DNA of 11,585 bases from Desulfohalobiaceae bacterium. GTDB taxonomy: Bacteria > Desulfobacterota > Desulfovibrionia > Desulfovibrionales > Desulfothermaceae. Position numbers and translations under genes: made by a program. The notes below the pieces were generated by a model that had not been told where the DNA came from, did not search any database, and saw only the letters and a program-made list of their open reading frames with translations. The stretch lies in contig JAIPER010000075.1 in NCBI GenBank assembly GCA_021737115.1, positions 1 to 11,585 of the forward strand, given 5' to 3'. Shown here one piece after another: positions 1 to 6,906 of this stretch (positions are counted from its first letter, which is position 1; the number at the start of each line of letters is the position of its first letter).

Positions 1-1119
1 GGGGCCCTGGGCAACATCCCGGCCATCAAGCTCTCCAAAAAAATCCTGGACTACCTCCCCAATCAGGACAGGATCTTCTACTCCAACAGCGGCTCCGAGG
101 CCAATGAAAAGGCCTACAAGATGATCCGCCAGCTATCGCACATCGATCCGGAACGAAGGGGCAAATACAAGGTTCTCTACCGGAATCGGGATTATCACGG
201 AACGACCATCGGGGCCTTGAGCTCCACAGGCCAGTCTGAACGGAAGCAGCATTTCGGCCCCTTTGCCGAGGGCTTCGCCGAAATCCCCTCGGCCCTGTGC
301 TACCGCTGCCCCTTTGATCTGGACTATCCCGGTTGCGATATCCGCTGCGCCCGGGAAGCCGAAGAGGTCATCCTCAGGGAAGGGCCGGACAGCGTGGGCG
401 GATGCATTGTCGAGCCAATCACCGCCGGGGGCGGCATTCTGCCGCCGGTCGCGGAATACTACCCCATCCTCAGGGAAATCTGCGACAAATACGGGATCTA
501 CCTCATCTTCGACGAAGTGGTCTGCGCATTCGGCCGGACCGGCAAGTTCTGGGGCTATGAGCACTACGAGGTCAAACCGGACATGGTGACCATGGCCAAG
601 GGCCTGGCCAGTTCCTATATGCCTTTGTCCGCAACCACGACCACTAAAGAGATCTTTAACAAGTTTCTCAACGACCCAAACGATGAATCCGACCGCCTGA
701 ACTTCTACCGGGATATCAGTACTTACGGCGGTTGCGCCGCAGCCATGAGCGCCGGTTTGGAAAACCTGAGGATCATCGAAGATGAGAATCTGGTGGAACG
801 CAGCCGCATCCTGGGCGACTATTTCCTGGACCGCCTCCGGGAACTGGCCGACCTGCCCATGGTCGGCGACGTCCGGGGACAAGGCCTTTTCTGCGGCCTC
901 GAGTTAGTGAAGAACAAACAGACCAAGGAGCCCATATCCGAGGCTGAAATGGGTAAACTCATGGCTGGCGTAGCCGCGGAAGGGGTGCTCGTGGGCCGGA
1001 CCAACACCAGTATTCCGGGCAACAACACCATCATGAACTTTGCCCCGGCCCTATGCGTCACTAGGGAACAGCTCGATCAGATCGTGAAGGCGGTCAAGAA
1101 CGCTCTGAACAATTTCTAA
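1..1119 (+). CDS. tpa: Class III omega-aminotransferase, taurine:pyruvate type (5' end outside window)
   Basis: A PLP-dependent aminotransferase that probably moves the amino group of taurine, or a similar omega-amino acid, to pyruvate, giving alanine and an aldehyde (sulfoacetaldehyde for taurine). The frame is open from base 1, so the N-terminus is missing; 372 residues are visible. Seen: the SNSGSEANEKA cofactor-phosphate loop near bases 91-117, the DYHGTT motif, the DEVV aspartate that contacts the PLP ring nitrogen (codon at 511) and the Schiff-base lysine in TMAKG (codon at 598). The cysteine-rich stretch CYRCPF...YPGCDI and the EPITAGGGI segment resemble, from memory, the Bilophila taurine:pyruvate aminotransferase. 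Alanine dehydrogenase follows directly and would recycle the alanine, the same pairing used in Bilophila taurine metabolism. The class is certain. The taurine assignment is an inference; beta-alanine or another omega-amine remains possible. Confidence 0.8.
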   Translation, partial: GALGNIPAIKLSKKILDYLPNQDRIFYSNSGSEANEKAYKMIRQLSHIDPERRGKYKVLYRNRDYHGTTIGALSSTGQSERKQHFGPFAEGFAEIPSALCYRCPFDLDYPGCDIRCAREAEEVILREGPDSVGGCIVEPITAGGGILPPVAEYYPILREICDKYGIYLIFDEVVCAFGRTGKFWGYEHYEVKPDMVTMAKGLASSYMPLSATTTTKEIFNKFLNDPNDESDRLNFYRDISTYGGCAAAMSAGLENLRIIEDENLVERSRILGDYFLDRLRELADLPMVGDVRGQGLFCGLELVKNKQTKEPISEAEMGKLMAGVAAEGVLVGRTNTSIPGNNTIMNFAPALCVTREQLDQIVKAVKNALNNF

Positions 1120-1120
1120 G

Positions 1121-1149
1121 CAAAAGCCGGTGTACACCCCGACTTTTTG
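1121..1149 (+). terminator. Possible imperfect hairpin terminator after the aminotransferase gene
   Basis: Two bases after the TAA stop, CAAAAG (1121-1126) can pair with CTTTTTG (1143-1149), with a further CGG/CCG helix inside and a mismatch between them. The loop contains the palindrome GGTGTACACC. The T-run is short and forms part of the stem, so this would at most attenuate transcription before the alanine dehydrogenase gene. Confidence 0.3.
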
Positions 1150-1153
1150 AAAG

Positions 1154-1216
1154 TTTGTCAACAATAGCCCGTCACCAGGAGCCAATTGACAAAATTCGAT
1201 TCCCGGTCCCTGTAAC
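1154..1216 (+). promoter_or_regulatory. Inverted repeat and weak sigma-70-like promoter before ald
   Basis: TTTGTCAA (1154-1161) and TTGACAAA (1186-1193) form an exact 8-base inverted repeat separated by 24 bases. The right arm contains a perfect TTGACA -35 hexamer (1186-1191). The best -10 candidate, TGTAAC (1211-1216), is poor and lies 19 bases away, so a promoter here is only tentative. The arrangement could be an operator overlapping a -35 box. Confidence 0.25.
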
Positions 1217-1253
1217 ACCACAGTGAAGTGCGGATCGGCAGAAAGGAGAAAAA

Positions 1254-2366
1254 ATGAAAGTTGGTGTCTTGAAAGAAATCAAAACCGAAGAAAATCGAGT
1301 GGCCATGACCCCGGCCGGAGTCGAGCTCATGACCCAGAAAGGCCATCCAGTGCTCCTGGAACAGGGGGCCGGCCTTGGCAGCGGCTTTTCCGACGATCAG
1401 TACGTCCAGTCCGGGGCCACGATCCTGGAAACCCCCGGAGAGATCTACGCCCAGTCCGAAATGGTCATGCATGTCAAAGAACCGCTGCCCTTGGAGTACC
1501 GTCTGATCCGGGAAGGCCAGATCGTCTTCACCTATCTTCATCTGGCCGCCAACAAGGAACTCACCGAGGCCCTGATTACGAGCAAGGCAGTCAACATCGC
1601 CTATGAGACCATTCAGAAACCGGATGGCTCCCTGCCTCTGCTAACCCCCATGAGCGAGATCGCCGGCCGGATGTCCATCCAGCAGGGCGCGAAGTTCCTG
1701 GAAATGGTCCACGGAGGCCAGGGCGTCCTTCTGGGAGGCGTCCCCGGAGTAGAACCCGGGACCGTGGTGATCATCGGTGGCGGGGTGGTCGGAACCAACG
1801 CGGCCAAGATGGCCTGCGGCCTGGGCGCCAAGGTCTACCTCCTGGACGTCAGCCTGGACCGGCTGCGCTACCTCTCCGACGTCATGCCCAGCAACTGCTT
1901 CCTGCTCAAGTCCACGCCCAGCCTCATCAGAGAGACCGTGAACAAAGCCGATGTCGTGGTCGGGGCGGTCCTGCTTCCCGGGGCAAAGGCCCCGAATTTG
2001 GTCACCAGGGAGATGCTCTCGGCCATGAAACCCGGTGCAGTCATGGTGGACGTGGCCATCGACCAGGGCGGCTGCTTTGAATGCTCCCGACCCACGACCC
2101 ATTCCGAACCGGTCTACGCCGTGGACGGGGTGGTCCATTACTGTGTGGCCAACATGCCCGGGGCCGTAGCCAAGACTTCCACCCTGGCCCTGACCAATGC
2201 CACCCTGCCCTATGCACTGGAAATCGCGAACAAGGGCTGGAAAAAAGCGGCCAGGGGGAACAAGGAAATCGCACTCGGCCTCAATGTGGTCGACGGCAAG
2301 GTCACCTACCGGTCAGTAGCCGAAACCTTTGATTTGGAGCATACTCTTTTAGAAGACATCATGTAA
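1254..2366 (+). CDS. ald: Alanine dehydrogenase
   Basis: Catalyses reversible NAD-dependent oxidative deamination of L-alanine to pyruvate and ammonium in the cytoplasm. The 370-residue length is normal for the family. Residues known to be catalytic or substrate-binding sit at the canonical positions: Arg15, Lys75 in HVKEP, His96 in YLHLA and Asp270 in VAIDQGG. The Rossmann dinucleotide loop GGGVVG is at 175-180, Asp198 follows at the end of the next strand as expected for NAD, and NMPGAV is at 300-305. AAAGGAG (1242-1248) lies 5 bases before the ATG. It sits 134 bases downstream of the aminotransferase gene and probably works with it: the aminotransferase makes alanine from pyruvate, and this enzyme returns pyruvate while releasing ammonium and NADH. 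The family call is very secure. Confidence 0.96.
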   Translation: MKVGVLKEIKTEENRVAMTPAGVELMTQKGHPVLLEQGAGLGSGFSDDQYVQSGATILETPGEIYAQSEMVMHVKEPLPLEYRLIREGQIVFTYLHLAANKELTEALITSKAVNIAYETIQKPDGSLPLLTPMSEIAGRMSIQQGAKFLEMVHGGQGVLLGGVPGVEPGTVVIIGGGVVGTNAAKMACGLGAKVYLLDVSLDRLRYLSDVMPSNCFLLKSTPSLIRETVNKADVVVGAVLLPGAKAPNLVTREMLSAMKPGAVMVDVAIDQGGCFECSRPTTHSEPVYAVDGVVHYCVANMPGAVAKTSTLALTNATLPYALEIANKGWKKAARGNKEIALGLNVVDGKVTYRSVAETFDLEHTLLEDIM

Positions 2367-2542
2367 GATTTGATTTTTCTAGCTGAAACAATGTCATAGT
2401 AAGGAGGTTATCCTATGCCGGAAGGGTTTCAAAATGTCAGGGTCAAAAACTTTATTCACATCCCTATCTTCCCTTCGGCGGGATCAAGGATTCCCATCTG
2501 GGAACGGACAAGGAATAACCTGAAATCCAAGGAGTCATTGTT

Positions 2543-3928
2543 ATGGGCAAAATACGGACCCGGCTCGGTGACGGGAGTTTTATCGAGCTCCTGGAAGAGG
2601 AAATCTACGAGGACCTGGTTGACGGCACTCAGGATGCCGCCCAAAAGGGGCGGATCCCACCATTAAGCGAGGATGAGCTGCGATACCTCCTGGATCTTTA
2701 CAAATCCAAGGCCCGGGTCGTCGGGGTGGACGAGGGGCATGAATGCTGCCTGTCCTACGACAACATGACCTCAAAAATCGAACGGGCGCATATCAGCGTC
2801 AGCAAGTTCCAGCAGCTGCAGCTCTTTGAGCGTGCCCTAGGAGCGGACACCCTGGAACTGGCCCACATCGACTACAGCTACAAGCAGGTCAAGCATGTGG
2901 TCATCTACGACAAACCGAACATGGAACAGGCCGTCCTTTTGACCATCCCGCCCATGCTCTACGGGGCCATGCCCAATCTGGGCCTGTACACCTATCCGGA
3001 CGGCCCCTGTCCCAACCCGGGCGACCTCCTGCCCCAGGGCAAGTTCGACGAAGCCAAAGAGGCTTACGCACAAGCCATTGAACTGGCCATCAAGGACATG
3101 ATCTTTGTAGGTTCAGAACTTTATGAGGCCGGGGCCGACGGGATCAACTTCGACACCACCGGGGCGGCCGGTGACGCCGAGTTCTACGCCGCCCTCAAGG
3201 CGGCCGAGACCCTGAAGGCCAAGTATCCCAAAATGGGCATCGAGATGGGCATGGCCGGGGAGTTCATCCTGGGCATGCACGGTGAGATCGAGTACGAAGG
3301 GGTTCGTCTGGCCGGGCTCTACCCTCACGATCAGGTCAAGCTGGCCCAGAAGGCCGGGGTGACCATCTTCGGCCCGGTGGTCAATACCGGGACCAATGAG
3401 TCCCTGCCCTGGAACCTGGCCCGGTCCGTCACTTTCACCAAGGCCTGTTCCGAAGCCTCAGAGATCCCTCTACACGCCAACCTCGGTATGGGGGTGGGCG
3501 GGGTGCCTCTGAACATCATGCCCCCTCTGGACGCCCTGTCCAGGGCCTCCAAAGCCCATGTGGAACTCTGCCGTCTGGACGGGTTGTAGGTAGGGGTCGG
3601 GGATCCCTGCGGCATGCACGCGGCGCACTCCATCGCCTCGGGAATGGGCGGGATGCGGACCACCGGAGATCTGGTGGCCCGTTTGCAGCTCAATAAGGGG
3701 ATGCGCATCGAGCAGGCCAAGCAGTATGTCGCGGACAAGCTGAAGGTGCCAGTGACCGACCTGGCCGATTCCGTGACCATGGGTGAAATGAGAGAGGATC
3801 TTAACATCGGCGTGGTCAACGAGGCCCCGGGAGTGGCCAAAGGCATCGATGCCAAGTTTCGGATAGCTGAGCTCCTTGATCTGGATATCAACTGCGTGGA
3901 CATGTTCAAAGACCGGGTGAAGCCGTGA
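2543..3928 (+). CDS. mtbB: Dimethylamine:corrinoid methyltransferase MtbB, pyrrolysine-containing (TAG read through)
   Basis: Transfers a methyl group from dimethylamine, or a related secondary amine, to the Co(I) corrinoid of MtbC. The frame runs 461 codons with one internal TAG at 3587-3589, codon 349. Homology to archaeal MtbB continues on both sides in the same frame: LDGL before the TAG and VGVGDPCGMHAAH after it match VDGI-Pyl-IGVGDP of Methanosarcina MtbB, whose length (about 467) and pyrrolysine position (about 356) are close. Other family segments seen are LGDGSF near the start, AHIDYSYKQV, NFDTTGAAGDAE, GMAGEFILGMHG, NLARSVTF and MGMGVGG. AAGGAG (2529-2534) sits 8 bases before the ATG, and a TAA at 2516-2518 in this frame excludes a start further upstream. 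The real stop is TGA. Standard gene callers would split this into pieces of 348 and about 104 residues. mtbC follows after 125 bases. The natural substrate could be another N-methyl compound. Confidence 0.93.
3587..3589 (+). other. In-frame amber codon decoded as pyrrolysine (residue 349 of MtbB)
   Basis: TAG at the place where known MtbB proteins carry the catalytic pyrrolysine, in the barrel active site. The reading frame stays open and homologous for 112 further codons to a TGA. The pyrrolysine tRNA, its synthetase and the biosynthesis genes (pylT, pylS, pylBCD) are not in the window and must be encoded elsewhere. Confidence 0.93.
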
Positions 3929-4018
3929 AGAAAAGTGCGGCGTAAGGAGTAAGGATAAAGAAATGCTGAGCGCGTAACGTGAAACAAACGAGCTGGGAAA
4001 AAAAGCAAATCTGACTTG

Positions 4019-4026
4019 AAACGTTT
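4019..4026. promoter_or_regulatory. AAACGTTT palindrome upstream of mtbC
   Basis: An 8-base perfect palindrome in the 125-base gap between mtbB and mtbC. A longer version, AAAACGTTTT, lies at 7014-7023 in the leader of the carboxylase operon. The shared core might be a common operator, but such short A/T-flanked palindromes occur by chance. Nothing else is visible in the mtbB-mtbC gap apart from the mtbC ribosome binding site. Confidence 0.15.
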
Positions 4027-4053
4027 ATTATCAACCGTCAGCAGGAGAAAAGC

Positions 4054-4704
4054 ATGGTAGAGAAACAACAGCTATTCGTAGAGGCCAAAAATTCCATCGT
4101 TAACCAGAATAAGGATAAGGCCGTGGATTTGGCCAAACAAGGTCTTGATTCGGGGGTAAGCGGCATCGAGCTCCTGGAAAAGGGATTTCTCCCGGGTATC
4201 TCCGAAGTGGGAGAACTCTTTGGTTCGGGGCGGTTGTTTCTGCCCGAACTCATCGTAGCAGGTCAGACTATGGAAAAGGTGGTGGAGGTCATCAACGAAT
4301 CCTTGGTTGGAGGTGAAGCAAAGGGAGACAAGGGCAAAGTCCTCATCGCCACTGTTGAAGGCGATGTCCACGATATCGGCAAGACGATCGTAGTCTCCAT
4401 CTTCAAGGCCAACGGCTTCGACGTCAAGGATATTGGACGCGACGTCCCCAATCAAAAGATTCTGGACGAAGCGGAAAAATTCGGCGCCGATGTCATCGGA
4501 ACCAGCGCACTGCTGACCACGACCATGGTCCAGCAGAAGAACCTGGAGGAGCTCTTGCGTAAGGAAGGCCTCCGGGAAAAATACAAGACCATTGTGGGGG
4601 GTGCTCCGGTGACCCAGCGCTGGGCAAAAAGAATAGGGGCCGATGCCTACGCCCAGGACGCCGGGGACGGGGTGAAAAAATTGGCTGAGATCCGCAAGGA
4701 CTGA
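4054..4704 (+). CDS. mtbC: Dimethylamine corrinoid protein MtbC (methyltransferase cognate corrinoid protein)
   Basis: Carries the corrinoid cofactor that accepts a methyl group from MtbB and passes it to a second methyltransferase (MtbA type or a tetrahydrofolate methyltransferase, neither in the window). At 216 residues it has the usual family size. Residues about 1-88 are the helical cap typical of B12-binding methyltransferases, with ELIVAGQTM inside. Residues about 93-213 are the Rossmann-like B12 domain, with DVHDIGK at 104-110; His106 is the lower axial cobalt ligand. GTSALLT (149-155) and GGAPVT (182-187) complete the cobalamin-binding signature. AGGAG (4043-4047) lies 6 bases before the ATG. 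MtbC, MttC and MtmC proteins are closely similar; the adjacent mtbB decides the name. The gene ends 26 bases from the convergent regulator gene. Confidence 0.92.
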   Translation: MVEKQQLFVEAKNSIVNQNKDKAVDLAKQGLDSGVSGIELLEKGFLPGISEVGELFGSGRLFLPELIVAGQTMEKVVEVINESLVGGEAKGDKGKVLIATVEGDVHDIGKTIVVSIFKANGFDVKDIGRDVPNQKILDEAEKFGADVIGTSALLTTTMVQQKNLEELLRKEGLREKYKTIVGGAPVTQRWAKRIGADAYAQDAGDGVKKLAEIRKD

Positions 4705-4730
4705 CTTTGGCAGAATTCGAAGCGCGAACA

Positions 4731-6131
4731 TTAATGGATGCCGTAACGCTTGATTTTATTATACAGAGAGGACCTGGATATCCCCAATACTTTCGCAGCT
4801 CGGGCCTTGTTCCCCCGGCAACAGCTCAAGGCGTTTTTGATTAACTGGACTTCTTGATTATGGATTGTTGATTTCAAGAGCAAATCACCTTGGTCCATTT
4901 CGGATTGGCTCTCTGTCTTTGGGGCATTTATGTGCCCGGGCAGTTGGTCCTGATCAATGATACCCTCATTCTGGGCCACGCACACGGCCAACTCCAAGGC
5001 GTTCCGCAATTCTCTGACGTTACCCGGCCAAGAATAGCCCATCAATTTGCGCAGGGCTCTTTCGGTAACTTTCATTCCCCTTCCGGGTCCACTTTGCAGA
5101 AAATGCTGAACCAGAACCGGAACGTCTTCAATCCTTTCCCGCAAGGGTGTAATGTTGATGAAAATGGCGGCCAGTCGGTGAAAGAGATCTTGTCGAAAAT
5201 TCTTCTGATTTTTTAGAAAATCAAGGGGGCTGTTGGTAGCTGCGATGATGCGAAAATCGATTTCAAAGGGCATCACCTCGCCGATTTTGTCCAGCCTCTT
5301 TTCCTCAAGGACACGTAACAATTTGGCTTGGGCCATGAGGGGCAATTCAGCGATTTCGTCAAGAAAAAGAGTACCACCGTGGGCCAATTCTATTTTACCC
5401 TGTTTCCCGTTTTTTCGAGCCCCGGTAAAAGCCCCGGTTGCATATCCGAACAATTCCGATTCCAACAGCTCTTCCGGTATAGAGGAGCAGTTGACACAGA
5501 CAAGAGGACCGTCATTCCGATTGCTGGCATGATGAATGGCATGGGCAAACAGTTCCTTGCCCGTTCCGGTTTCTCCTGTAATCAGAACGGCACTGTCTGT
5601 TGGTGCGTACATAAGGGCCATTTTTTTTAGTTCCCTCATGGATTGGCTGGCACCCTTGATGTCGTCCATGTTGTATTTCGGGGTGAGCAAATCACTGGCC
5701 GCTCTTTTATAGGTCTTAACTTTCGTTTCCAACAATTCCAATCTGCCGGCCATTTCCTGCAATTCAGAAATATCCCGAAAGATGCACTGAGTCATTGCGC
5801 CAATGGTTTTTTCTCCTTGGATTACAGGAATCCGATTGACCACCAATGTTTCCTTTCCCTGATAGTTGTATTTCCACCCTAGTTCGGCTTTCCTGGTTCG
5901 TAGCACCTCTGGAAGCCTTGAGTCAGGAAAGTATTCGGTAATATGGTTCCCATAGGTTTCCCTTCGATCCAAACCGATTAATTCCTCGTATTGACGGTTC
6001 ATGAATCGAATGATGCCGTCGGGATCCACAAGGACAATGCCAAGGTATGCCTGATCAAGCATAAGTTCCAATAAAGGGAGCAATTCTTCGTTATTTGCCA
6101 GATCCAGATCTTTTGTTTCCTTAAGTCCCAT
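4731..6131 (-). CDS. Sigma-54-dependent transcriptional activator (PAS-AAA-Fis)
   Basis: A bacterial enhancer-binding protein that uses ATP to open promoters held by sigma-54 RNA polymerase. It is 466 residues long. A PAS sensor domain spans about 20-125 and a short coiled linker about 122-145. The AAA+ domain spans about 157-390, with Walker A GETGTGKE (186-193), the sigma-54-contacting GAFTGA loop (233-238), Walker B GGTLFLDEI (252-260), arginine-finger candidates Arg313 and Arg319, and WPGNVREL (368-375). A Fis-type helix-turn-helix occupies about 425-464. There is no receiver or GAF domain, so it probably senses a small molecule or redox state through PAS. It starts at ATG 6131 with only a weak GAG-type ribosome binding site. 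It converges on mtbC and diverges from the carboxylase operon, which has a sigma-54 promoter, so that operon is its likeliest target. The signal is unknown. Confidence 0.95.
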   Translation of the reverse strand: MGLKETKDLDLANNEELLPLLELMLDQAYLGIVLVDPDGIIRFMNRQYEELIGLDRRETYGNHITEYFPDSRLPEVLRTRKAELGWKYNYQGKETLVVNRIPVIQGEKTIGAMTQCIFRDISELQEMAGRLELLETKVKTYKRAASDLLTPKYNMDDIKGASQSMRELKKMALMYAPTDSAVLITGETGTGKELFAHAIHHASNRNDGPLVCVNCSSIPEELLESELFGYATGAFTGARKNGKQGKIELAHGGTLFLDEIAELPLMAQAKLLRVLEEKRLDKIGEVMPFEIDFRIIAATNSPLDFLKNQKNFRQDLFHRLAAIFINITPLRERIEDVPVLVQHFLQSGPGRGMKVTERALRKLMGYSWPGNVRELRNALELAVCVAQNEGIIDQDQLPGHINAPKTESQSEMDQGDLLLKSTIHNQEVQLIKNALSCCRGNKARAAKVLGISRSSLYNKIKRYGIH

Positions 6132-6213
6132 TTGCTTTTCTCATCATAATCGGTTTAGGCATACTTACACTTGTCAAAGGTCTTTGCTTCGCCTCAGCCT
6201 GTGAATTATGCCC

Positions 6214-6219
6214 ATTATA
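6214..6219 (-). promoter_or_regulatory. Candidate -10 box for the sigma-54 activator gene
   Basis: The minus strand reads TATAAT here, a perfect -10 hexamer about 83 bases upstream of the regulator start codon. No good -35 hexamer sits 16-18 bases upstream. TTGGCA on the minus strand (6241-6246) is the closest match, at 21 bases. The 12-base palindrome at 6231-6242 overlaps the space between them and could be an operator. Confidence 0.3.
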
Positions 6220-6267
6220 CTTACGGAGGTCATAAATTTATGCCAATTTCTGGTATAGTAGTTTAAA

Positions 6268-6282
6268 GCGGGCTTCGCCCGC
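6268..6282. repeat. GC-rich hairpin GCGGGC-TTC-GCCCGC
   Basis: A perfect 6-base-pair stem with a TTC loop. On the minus strand the hairpin is followed by TTTAAACT, only a weak T-run. No gene ends nearby, so a terminator role is doubtful. Small hairpins of this kind are often dispersed repeats; one copy is seen here. Confidence 0.45.
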
Positions 6283-6347
6283 AACCCAATAAATAGCATT
6301 CATGAATCATCTACATCACAATAGTTTCAACAAGAAAAAGAAAATTG

Positions 6348-6577
6348 AACCACGAAGGAACGAAGGACACAAAGGAAGAGACACGAGGGAAGAGGACTTT
6401 TTTACTTTGCCTGGGCTTGGCAAAGGAAAAGACTTCCACGCCTGCGGAGTAAGCCCCATCCCGGCAGGGATTGCAAGTTTGAGCAAAGCGGTAAGTCTCG
6501 ATGGATCTCATCGCCTTGGATGAGATGCATTGAGCCTACCCCGCTTTGATTATTCTTTCCTTTGTGACTTTGTGGTT
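6348..6577. repeat. Inverted-repeat-bounded non-coding element (CCACGAAGG/CCACAAAG type)
   Basis: The left arm (6348-6378) begins AACCACGAAGG and contains CACAAAGGAAG. The right arm (6555-6577), read on the minus strand, is AACCACAAAG-T-CACAAAGGAAAG. Between the arms are several local hairpins: CTTTGCC/GGCAAAG (6405-6425), ATCCC/GGGAT around a GGCA loop, TCTCATC/GATGAGA around a GCCTTG loop near 6500-6525, and AAAGCGG/CCGCTTT near 6485-6547. No gene is supported inside. Repeats of this CCACGAAGG/CCACAAAGG kind are common in deltaproteobacterial intergenic DNA, often flanking small insertions. It is best read as a MITE-like or decayed insertion unit. Confidence 0.5.
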
Positions 6578-6638
6578 AAAAATTCTTGTTTTTTATTACA
6601 GGACTCAAGATATAAGGCACTAGCCTTCTTAAAATTAC

Positions 6639-6655
6639 TGTCCAAAGTTTATACA
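6639..6655 (+). promoter_or_regulatory. Degenerate third copy of the TGTCC-N7-GGACA operator
   Basis: TGTCC, a 7-base spacer beginning AAA, then ATACA, which matches 3 of 5 positions of the GGACA arm. It shares TGTCCAAA with the two perfect sites downstream. A lone TGTCC half-site also lies at 6704-6708. These may be weak activator sites or chance matches. Confidence 0.25.
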
Positions 6656-6753
6656 CTATCCCAAAACTACTGTCAACAAGACAAGCCCATTGAGCGACCA
6701 TTCTGTCCATTTCCCAGGAGCTATGGAGTAAAGAATAATTTTGCCTGACTTAG

Positions 6754-6770
6754 TGTCCAAACTTAGGACA
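6754..6770. promoter_or_regulatory. Upstream activator site 1: TGTCC-N7-GGACA palindrome
   Basis: A perfect 5+5 inverted repeat with a 7-base spacer (AAACTTA), centred about 145 bases before the predicted transcription start of the carboxylase operon. Position and form fit an enhancer site for a Fis-domain dimer of a sigma-54 activator; the divergent regulator gene is the natural candidate. Confidence 0.6.
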
Positions 6771-6787
6771 GCGTTCTACCCCAAATG

Positions 6788-6804
6788 TGTCCAAATAAAG
6801 GACA
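6788..6804. promoter_or_regulatory. Upstream activator site 2: TGTCC-N7-GGACA palindrome
   Basis: A second perfect copy with the same arms and spacer length (AAATAAA), centred 34 bases (about three helical turns) downstream of site 1 and about 111 bases before the predicted transcription start. Both copies lie on one face of the helix, which suits cooperative binding. Confidence 0.6.
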
Positions 6805-6880
6805 TATTCATTGCTACATTCCTTCCTATCCCTTTAGAAAATACTCACTATTATGCATAGTTATAAGAATTATATCTACT

Positions 6881-6896
6881 TGGCACGTTATTTGCT
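6881..6896 (+). promoter_or_regulatory. Sigma-54 (-24/-12) promoter for the biotin carboxylase/BKACE operon
   Basis: TGGCACG (6881-6887), four bases, then TTGCT (6892-6896) matches the sigma-54 consensus TGGCACG-N4-TTGCW exactly, with the invariant GG and GC at the required 10-base separation. Transcription would start near 6907, leaving a leader of about 180 bases before accB. Paired upstream palindromes and a neighbouring sigma-54 activator gene support it. Confidence 0.85.
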
Positions 6897-6906
6897 TAAC
6901 TGGCTT

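Noticed and set aside
133..882. Long open frame (249 codons) on the minus strand opposite the aminotransferase
   Set aside because: It is antisense to a gene with clear catalytic motifs; long shadow frames are common in G/C-rich coding DNA.
3587..3640. A PYLIS-like stem-loop after the amber codon
   Set aside because: G/C-rich pairings can be drawn but none is clearly better than chance, and such an element is not generally required for UAG readthrough in bacteria.
3614..3928. Separate small gene of about 104 residues starting at ATG 3614
   Set aside because: It is in the same frame as mtbB, has no ribosome binding site, and aligns with the C-terminal part of MtbB; it is the readthrough half of the pyrrolysine gene.
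3331..4068. 245-codon minus-strand frame opposite mtbB and the mtbB-mtbC gap
   Set aside because: It lies opposite conserved MtbB sequence and shows no recognisable domain or start signal; it is a shadow.
4705..4730. Bidirectional terminator between mtbC and the convergent regulator gene
   Set aside because: Only a short TTCG/CGAA pairing (about 4 bases) without a T-run is visible, too weak to call.
6302..6523. Open frame of 73 codons inside the inverted-repeat element
   Set aside because: Its sequence is a translation of the CCACGAAGG-type repeat and hairpins, with no ribosome binding site or family resemblance.
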